Shown here in pieces: positions 58,674 through 64,000 of a stretch of 64,000 nt of DNA (positions are counted from its first letter, which is position 1; the number at the start of each line of letters is the position of its first letter). The notes under the pieces are model-generated. The model was given only the letters and a program-made list of their open reading frames with translations. It was not told where the DNA came from and made no database searches. The position numbers were made by a program, and so were the translations under genes. The DNA lies in the NCBI RefSeq assembly GCF_010686685.1, contig NZ_JAAGWD010000004.1, positions 248,001 to 312,000 of the forward strand, in the 5' to 3' direction. The DNA is from Pontibacter burrus. GTDB taxonomy: Bacteria; Bacteroidota; Bacteroidia; Cytophagales; Hymenobacteraceae.

Positions 58674-59336
58674 CTAAACTATGATTTTGTTAAATGAGGC
58701 AAAGTTTTGCAGATAAGTCCTTCTTGTAAGTTGTTGCTGAATAGTTTCAAAAGCTTTATGCTTTTCTTCTCCTAAAATGTTTGAGTTTGTAATTCTTACA
58801 GCAGTTCCGGCCATACAGACCATTAACATACCTTTACCCCCTCCAACTTCTGAATAATCAATGTCAGCACCAACTATTGCATTGCCTCCTAACTCAAGGC
58901 ACTTGATCCTTAACTGAGCCATGCACAAATCCTCACCGTTTTTTAATTTCTCATTATAGGCTCCTGATTGGCCTCCAAAGAAGTCCGTAAAGGAAGATGC
59001 TACCTCAGAAAATACACCCGTTCCTGTTGTAGTTTGACCTGTAACTATTCCTAAAGTTTCATATTGCCAATTAACAGGAGTATGAATAGTAACGATGGGA
59101 ATAATCTTGATTAGCTGTTCTAAATCTGTTCTTATGCTTCTCAATTCTGCATTCCAATTTTTTTTAGCCTCATCAAGAGCACTAAACTGGCAATTTGAAC
59201 AAAAAGCTGGGTGCTTGTATTTTGAAAATTCATTTATAAATGGAACAAGTTTTTCATCTGCTAAGGAATGTCCAGAAAATAAACCTGAACCTATTTTGCT
59301 TTTACAGGCGGGGCAGTTAGAGTAAGTAGTTTCCAT
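58674..59336 (-). CDS. YbjQ/UPF0145-type protein with N-terminal zinc ribbon
   Basis: 220 residues. Two Cys pairs (CPAC at 8-11 and CSNC near 47-50) make a zinc ribbon. The YbjQ-like domain is TLGIVTGQTTTGTGVFSEVA, NGEDLCMAQLRIKCLELGGN, AIVGADIDYSEVGGGKGMLM and VCMAGTAVRI. YbjQ proteins form pentamers and were named as heavy-metal binding; the role is unknown. The only gene of the element on the minus strand, so probably cargo. Own promoter not placed. Confidence 0.82.
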   Translation of the reverse strand: METTYSNCPACKSKIGSGLFSGHSLADEKLVPFINEFSKYKHPAFCSNCQFSALDEAKKNWNAELRSIRTDLEQLIKIIPIVTIHTPVNWQYETLGIVTGQTTTGTGVFSEVASSFTDFFGGQSGAYNEKLKNGEDLCMAQLRIKCLELGGNAIVGADIDYSEVGGGKGMLMVCMAGTAVRITNSNILGEEKHKAFETIQQQLTRRTYLQNFASFNKIIV

Positions 59337-59498
59337 ATCTTATACTACATTGATGATTATAATTGGAGTTTAATTTTATGTCAATATAGTAATATCATAA
59401 TCATTTAGTCGATAATGATAAATAAATGTCTAAAGAAACATAAGCCGTGATGGAAGAAAGTGAATGAGCAACCGAAATTAAGGCAGTAGCAAGCTAAG

Positions 59499-59520
59499 TG
59501 TATGTAAATTGTATGCAAAT
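59499..59520 (+). repeat. Right arm-type repeats of the element
   Basis: TGTATGTAAATT followed by GTATGCAAAT, matching 52356-52376 at 20 of 21 positions, 45 bases inside the right att site. Confidence 0.75.
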
Positions 59521-59524
59521 AAAA

Positions 59525-59557
59525 AAGCACTTACGGGTTTTATCCTGTAAGTGCTTG
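59525..59557. terminator. Hairpin beside attR
   Basis: AAGCACTTAC and GTAAGTGCTT arms (extended by mismatched G/C), A-rich before and GGTT after. Can terminate tRNA-Ala transcription on the minus strand. Confidence 0.7.
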
Positions 59558-59565
59558 GTTATCAG

Positions 59566-59639
<74 letters not shown>

Positions 59640-59703
59640 GTTTGTGCCACAAAATTAAAGCAATTTTTCAGAACGCAAAATATTTACAGCCAAAAAGCAA
59701 ATA

Positions 59704-59733
59704 AAAAAGGGGCAGCTACTGCTGCCCCTTTTT
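59704..59733. terminator. Terminator of the TonB-dependent receptor gene
   Basis: AAAAAGGGGCAGC and GCTGCCCCTTTTT arms, loop TACT. 19 bases past the receptor stop codon, working on the minus strand. Confidence 0.88.
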
Positions 59734-59751
59734 GTAAAGTCTAAGCGATGC

Positions 59752-62700
59752 TTAGTTGAAGATATAGCGTAGACCAAGCTGTCCGTACCATGTAGTTGCA
59801 ACTGTAGTTACATCTCTGTAAGGATTTTTTGGTAATACTGTCTGACCATTCTCAGATACTGTAGTCATTGTGAAAGTTCTTACACCAGTGTTAGCGTTGT
59901 AAGAGCTTCTTAACAGGTTCTGAGCACCGTTAGACTGCTTCTGAATACCCCACTCAGAGTTAATCAGGTTACCGATGTTCATGATGTCAGCGCTGAACTG
60001 AAGTGTGTTACGCTTGCCACCAATGTTAGTGAATACATCCTGTACTAACTTAACATCGAAACGGTTTAACCAAGGTAACAGGGCACCGTTACGCTCTGCA
60101 TACTGGCCACGACGAGTTTTCAGATACTTATCATTCTCGATGAAAGCATCGAATGCCTCGCGCTGCTGCTGAGCTGTAAATGTAATGTCACCTACTTTAT
60201 TGTCAACGAAGTTCAGGTTGTTTGAATTGTTCGGTATATAAAGAAGGTCGGCGTTGATACCATCGTTGTTGAAGTCAGTACCATAGATATAAGAGAAACG
60301 ACCCTGGTGTGAACCATTGTAGAATACCGAAATAGTAGTAGCTAAGTGACCGATGTATTCCTTACGGAAAGAAAGGTTAGCTACAACGTTGTGAGGTAGT
60401 GCATACTGTGAGTAGCTTAATATCTGCTCGTTTGGTCCGTTAACTGTTGGGTTACCAGTCCAGGCAGAAGATGCGTTTGAGCCTGGGTTACCAGAAACAT
60501 CTTTTGCATCAGTGTAAGTATAGTATAAGCCACCGTACAGACCGTTACGCTCAGGTAAAGACAGACCAGCTGTAGCACTGAAAGAGTAACCTTTTACTGT
60601 AGTGTTAGTTAATACTACGCCTGTGTTAGCACCAGCAGCAGCATTGTATTTTGCTGTGTTAGCACCACCTGGCCAGAAAGCACGGTAATCATTCTCACCG
60701 TCGCCACCATAGTTCATATGCTGAGAAGCCTGGTTTCTGTTAGCACCAAACTGGTAAGCAGCGTTGATATCTTTTGTGAAAAGAATGTCAGTAGTAGCTA
60801 CAAGTGGCGTACCTGGTATAGTGTAGTCAGCACCGATGCTGCTTCTCCATACTTTTGGCATTCTGAACTCATTGTCAACAAGTGCGAAGCTGTTAGGAAC
60901 GCCAGCCTTAGGATTCTTGATGAATACGTCAGCAGCGCTTGGAGGTGTGTTCTTTAACCAGTGGTAAGGATCCGGGTTGAAACGGATATCGCCAATCCAG
61001 CCAGCAACAGAAGCGTAACCGTTAGGCTCTACGTTGTTCTGGATCACACCAGAGTTAGATGGCATGTTTGTTAACCAAACGAATGGTACACGACCTGAGA
61101 ACAAGCCAGTTCCACCACGTACTGTTAATGAACCGTCGCCAAATGCATCATAGTTGAAACCGATACGAGGAGACAGCATTACTCTTGTACGAGGCCACTC
61201 GCTGGTAGTGTATTTCTTAGGGTTACCATACTGATCTAACAGCACCAGGTTATCGATAGATGGGTTGGCTGTTAAGTCGTTCATGTAAACCGGGATATCT
61301 GCTCTTACACCTGCAGTTATATCTAAACGGTTAGATACTGAGTATTTATCCTGTACATAGATACCGCCTGTACCCAGAACGATAGGAGCATATGGGTCCT
61401 GACCTTCGTATGGGTAAGTAAGACCGAACATGATAGGAGCAACCTCATTTGGAGTACCAGTAGTTAAGAAATCTGCTACTGAGTTGTATCTGTAGTAAGA
61501 AGTACCAAGTCTGATGTACTGGTTACCAAATTTCTGAGACTCATAAGCAAAACCACCTGTAATTGTATGCTTACCAAGTAGGTAAGTAAGGTTGTTCAGG
61601 ATGCTGTAGTTATTGTTCAGAACGTCGTTTCCGTAAGTAAACAACTCATAACCGAAAGTCATGTAGTTAGAGTACGTGTTGTTAGCAATACCGCTGCCAT
61701 CTCCGATATCTACCATTGGGAAGATCTCACTTGGAGATTTACGAGTCTGCTGGATACGGCTGTAAGTAGCAAGGAACTGGTTAGATAACCTTGAAGAAAG
61801 GGTGCTGTTAAGCTCAATGGAACCTGAACGAATAATGTCGTCAGTTGAGTACATTGTCTTTTCAAAAGCGATAGAGTTCTGGCTAACACGGTTGAACGCC
61901 GAGTTGTTACCACCACCTGAACGAGGCTGTGGACCTGAAGCGCCGTTAACCAATGAGCTTTGCTGACCGATTACCTGGTTGTAACGAACGGCAAGTTTGT
62001 GCTTGTCGCTGATGTTCCAGTCAATACGCGCTAAGAAGTTATTGCTTTTTGAACCGTTGTCATTTGCATAGTTCTCAAACGCACCTGGATCATATCCCCA
62101 GGTATTGATCAGGTGATTACGAACTGCTTCTAAGTCAGAGCGCTTCGTACGGGCAATGTTTTGATCCGGGTTAGCAACACCATCTTCAGATGGTCTCCAA
62201 AGGTTAACCGCAAATGGGTTAGTACCTACGTTCTCAATGTTCTCTGCGTTTACAAAGAAGAAGAGTTTGTTCTTAATGATCGGACCACCCAGACGGAAAC
62301 CCATTGTACGGCTTGATGTTTCGTTTGGATCAGGAAGATCGTTGCCGTTTACTTTATAACCAACCAGGTCCTGGTTTCTGTAGAAACCATAAACAGATCC
62401 TGAGAACTCGTTGCTACCGCTTCTTGTAACTGCATTAACGCCAGCACCGGTAAAACCACTTTGTCTAACGTCGTAAGGAGCGATGTTAACCTGAACCTGC
62501 TCGATAGCGTCGATAGAAATCGGCTGTGAGCTACCACCTGGTAAAAGGTTTGAGTTAAGACCGAAACCGTTGTTGAAGTTTGCACCGTCGATCTGAACGT
62601 TGTTGAAACGACCATCTCTACCAGCGAAACCATTGTTGTTGGCCTGTGGTGTAAGTCTTGTGAAATCTGTTAAGCTTCTGCTGATTGTTGGAAGCGAGCT

Positions 62701-63219
62701 GATCTGCTCTCTTGATACGTTTGTAGCGGCACCAGTTCTCTGAGCATTGAATACTGAAGAACGGTCTGCGCTTACTACGATCTCCTGCAGCTCTCTGCCT
62801 AATTCAGCAAGCGTAGCGTTCAGTACATACGGACGACCCAGTTGCAGGGTAATTCCCTCGTACTTTGTAGGCTGGAAGCCAATGTAGCTTACCTCAACTA
62901 GGTAAGGACCACCAACACGCATGTTGGCAATGTTAAACTGACCTTCGATGTTAGTAGCAGCACCGTAAACTGTACCAGAAGGCTGGTGAGTTGCCTTTAC
63001 GGTAGCACCGATCAGGGCTTCACCACTCGCATCCTTAACGGATCCGTTGATACTACTTGTTGTTACCTGAGCTTGTACGCCAGCAATAGATAACAACATA
63101 AGCATCGCTGAGAGGAAGAATTTCTGCACGAAATTCTTCGAATGTTTTGTTGTAACTCTCTGCTCCCTGCCGCACCTTGTACTATGTACAGGCTGAGGAA
63201 TACTATAAAAGTTTTTCAT
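59752..63219 (-). CDS. TonB-dependent receptor with carboxypeptidase-like N-domain (Oar type)
   Basis: 1155 residues from the ATG at 63219. Long basic leader, then signal sequence SAMLMLLSIAGVQAQ. Residues about 52-140 form the carboxypeptidase-regulatory-like domain (SINGSVKDASGEALIGATVK); about 150-270 the plug (QEIVVSADRSSVFN, FNNVQIDGANFNNGFGLN); the rest a 22-strand barrel ending LGLRYIFN. No SusD-like partner nearby, so a peptide or outer-membrane role (Oar-like) is more likely than glycan import. No CTATAGTT in 3.5 kb and a strong bias to a few codons suggest high expression. Confidence 0.92.
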   Translation of the reverse strand: MKNFYSIPQPVHSTRCGREQRVTTKHSKNFVQKFFLSAMLMLLSIAGVQAQVTTSSINGSVKDASGEALIGATVKATHQPSGTVYGAATNIEGQFNIANMRVGGPYLVEVSYIGFQPTKYEGITLQLGRPYVLNATLAELGRELQEIVVSADRSSVFNAQRTGAATNVSREQISSLPTISRSLTDFTRLTPQANNNGFAGRDGRFNNVQIDGANFNNGFGLNSNLLPGGSSQPISIDAIEQVQVNIAPYDVRQSGFTGAGVNAVTRSGSNEFSGSVYGFYRNQDLVGYKVNGNDLPDPNETSSRTMGFRLGGPIIKNKLFFFVNAENIENVGTNPFAVNLWRPSEDGVANPDQNIARTKRSDLEAVRNHLINTWGYDPGAFENYANDNGSKSNNFLARIDWNISDKHKLAVRYNQVIGQQSSLVNGASGPQPRSGGGNNSAFNRVSQNSIAFEKTMYSTDDIIRSGSIELNSTLSSRLSNQFLATYSRIQQTRKSPSEIFPMVDIGDGSGIANNTYSNYMTFGYELFTYGNDVLNNNYSILNNLTYLLGKHTITGGFAYESQKFGNQYIRLGTSYYRYNSVADFLTTGTPNEVAPIMFGLTYPYEGQDPYAPIVLGTGGIYVQDKYSVSNRLDITAGVRADIPVYMNDLTANPSIDNLVLLDQYGNPKKYTTSEWPRTRVMLSPRIGFNYDAFGDGSLTVRGGTGLFSGRVPFVWLTNMPSNSGVIQNNVEPNGYASVAGWIGDIRFNPDPYHWLKNTPPSAADVFIKNPKAGVPNSFALVDNEFRMPKVWRSSIGADYTIPGTPLVATTDILFTKDINAAYQFGANRNQASQHMNYGGDGENDYRAFWPGGANTAKYNAAAGANTGVVLTNTTVKGYSFSATAGLSLPERNGLYGGLYYTYTDAKDVSGNPGSNASSAWTGNPTVNGPNEQILSYSQYALPHNVVANLSFRKEYIGHLATTISVFYNGSHQGRFSYIYGTDFNNDGINADLLYIPNNSNNLNFVDNKVGDITFTAQQQREAFDAFIENDKYLKTRRGQYAERNGALLPWLNRFDVKLVQDVFTNIGGKRNTLQFSADIMNIGNLINSEWGIQKQSNGAQNLLRSSYNANTGVRTFTMTTVSENGQTVLPKNPYRDVTTVATTWYGQLGLRYIFN

Positions 63220-63243
63220 AAAATGGGTTGATTGATTTTGGCG

Positions 63244-63251
63244 CAAAGGTA
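63244..63251 (-). promoter_or_regulatory. Predicted -7 box of the receptor gene
   Basis: Minus-strand TACCTTTG is an exact TAnnTTTG match, 24 bases before the ATG. Identical to the box before queD. Confidence 0.65.
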
Positions 63252-63596
63252 AGTTTTTACAGATGATAAATCCTAACAGAAATGTTAACTTAATATTAAA
63301 AAAAGCAGGACTTTAGAAAGCAGGCCTTTCTGTGCAGGTTTAAGTGGTAAATGTTGACTCAGAACCGATTGCTGAGAAACACCTGTGTTAAGGTAACAGA
63401 TTCAAAAGTAGCCTATGCCAGCTTGTAAGTCTGCTGTAACCGGGGAAGTAAATAAGCGCACCTTACCCGGGCTTACTACCCTATAGTTGCTGCTAAACTA
63501 TAGCAAAAGTGGTTTGATGATATGGCGTATTAATATCAACCTGCAATCCCCAGTTTTTATAGGTAATGCAGCTGGCAAAGCTAATCCGGATAAAAC
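63252..63596. other. Spacer between tandem receptor genes
   Basis: No coding sequence. Carries a CTATAGTT/AACTATAG pair at 63481-63503, otherwise no strong repeat. The upstream control region of the receptor gene lies at its left end. Confidence 0.5.
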
Positions 63597-63630
63597 AAAA
63601 CCCCACAGGTAAAGTACCTGCGGGGTTTTA
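63597..63630. terminator. Terminator of the right-hand receptor gene
   Basis: AAAACCCC-CAGGTA and TACCTG-GGGGTTTT arms with one mismatch; it lies 21 bases past the minus-strand stop at 63651. Confidence 0.8.
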
Positions 63631-63650
63631 TTATACTATAGTTGTAGCTG

Positions 63651-64000
63651 TTAATTAAAGATGTAACGCAAACCTAACTGGCCCTGCCATCTGGAGTCGA
63701 ACTGAGAAATATTGTAGATGCGGTTGTTCGGGTTGAAAGTGAATGTCGGTTCGCCGGCTGCATTTCGGCCTGCAAAACGGATGAGCTCATTCGCGTTGTT
63801 GCTCACAAAATATTGTCGGCCCCAGTCGCGGTTAAGCAGGTTACCCACGTTAAAGATATCAAATGTAATCTGGAACGTGTGTCGGTTTTCTCCGGCGTTG
63901 ATGTAGAAATCCTGGAAAACACGCAGGTCGAACTGGTGTGTCCAGGGCATTCGGCCTCCGTAGCGTTCTGCGTATTGGCCACGTCTGTCGTTCAGGTAGT
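63651..64000 (-). CDS. TonB-dependent receptor, C-terminal part (partial)
   Basis: About 116 residues, open to the window edge. The reading YLNDRRGQYAERYGGRMPW, HQFDLRVFQDFYINAG, FDIFNVGNLLNRDWGRQY and the final LGLRYIFN align closely with the end of the receptor at 59752-63219, so the two are tandem paralogues. It encodes the last strands of the outer-membrane barrel; the N-terminal part lies beyond the window. Confidence 0.9.
   Translation of the reverse strand, partial: YLNDRRGQYAERYGGRMPWTHQFDLRVFQDFYINAGENRHTFQITFDIFNVGNLLNRDWGRQYFVSNNANELIRFAGRNAAGEPTFTFNPNNRIYNISQFDSRWQGQLGLRYIFN

Overview
This window looks like the chromosome of a Bacteroidota bacterium of the Cytophagales, most likely a Pontibacter-like member of the Hymenobacteraceae (inference). 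The support is: tandem TonB-dependent receptors ending in the family's LGLRYIFN tail; promoters of the TAnnTTTG type; lipoproteins with an acidic stretch after the lipid cysteine, as in Bacteroidota surface lipoproteins; weak Shine-Dalgarno sites; and families typical of the group (SSS symporter beside a PIG-L deacetylase, DUF6263, DUF1684, FEKKY, BT4734-type primase). A short palindrome, AACTATAGTT, with its half forms CTATAGTT/AACTATAG, is scattered through genes and spacers at roughly two dozen copies in the first 10 kb. It is also built into the arms or loops of many of the bidirectional terminators.

Layout. 1-2.3 kb: end of a PIG-L deacetylase, a 48-residue membrane peptide and a sodium:solute symporter. 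2.3-3.3 kb: non-coding, packed with several repeat families. 3.3-4.8 kb: pyrR-pyrB. 5-8 kb: a secreted protein, an EVE-domain protein, and an operon of a lipoprotein with three look-alike two-helix membrane peptides. 8.2-16.3 kb: a PolX-like protein whose polymerase site is degenerate, a heptosyltransferase-like enzyme, TraB/GumN, serS, and rho with a long disordered insert. 16.5-25 kb: UbiA-type prenyltransferase, methyltransferase, class A penicillin-binding protein, epimerase, folE-queD. 25-40 kb: mostly envelope and secreted proteins, an SdpI/ArsR pair with a visible operator, a HEAT-repeat cyclophilin, an MFS transporter. 40-43.7 kb: three related surface lipoproteins. 43.7-48 kb: cysE-cysK, a DUF2267 protein, umuDC.

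From 48.06 to 59.61 kb the chromosome is interrupted at a tRNA-Ala(GGC) gene. Three copies of the tRNA 3' part (16, 48 and full length) delimit two adjacent insertions. The right one (52.18-59.61 kb) is a complete-looking integrative element: tyrosine recombinase, repeated arm-type sites at both ends, two small DNA-binding proteins, a RepA-like ATPase, an iteron-plus-hairpin candidate origin, a BT4734-type primase and a terminase-small-subunit-like protein. The left one (48.1-52.2 kb) has no integrase and carries a compact one-strand operon: membrane-anchored beta-rich protein, AbiJ-NTD4-type abortive-infection protein (broken by a 2-base slip in an AG repeat), zinc-ribbon peptide, PD-(D/E)XK nuclease-like protein and DUF4062 protein. 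This is the best candidate in the window for an undescribed anti-phage system. The genome's usual CTATAGTT signature is nearly missing from both insertions.

After the tRNA, two tandem TonB-dependent receptors on the minus strand run off the right edge. Copy numbers are by-eye counts; family names come from recognised motifs, not searches.
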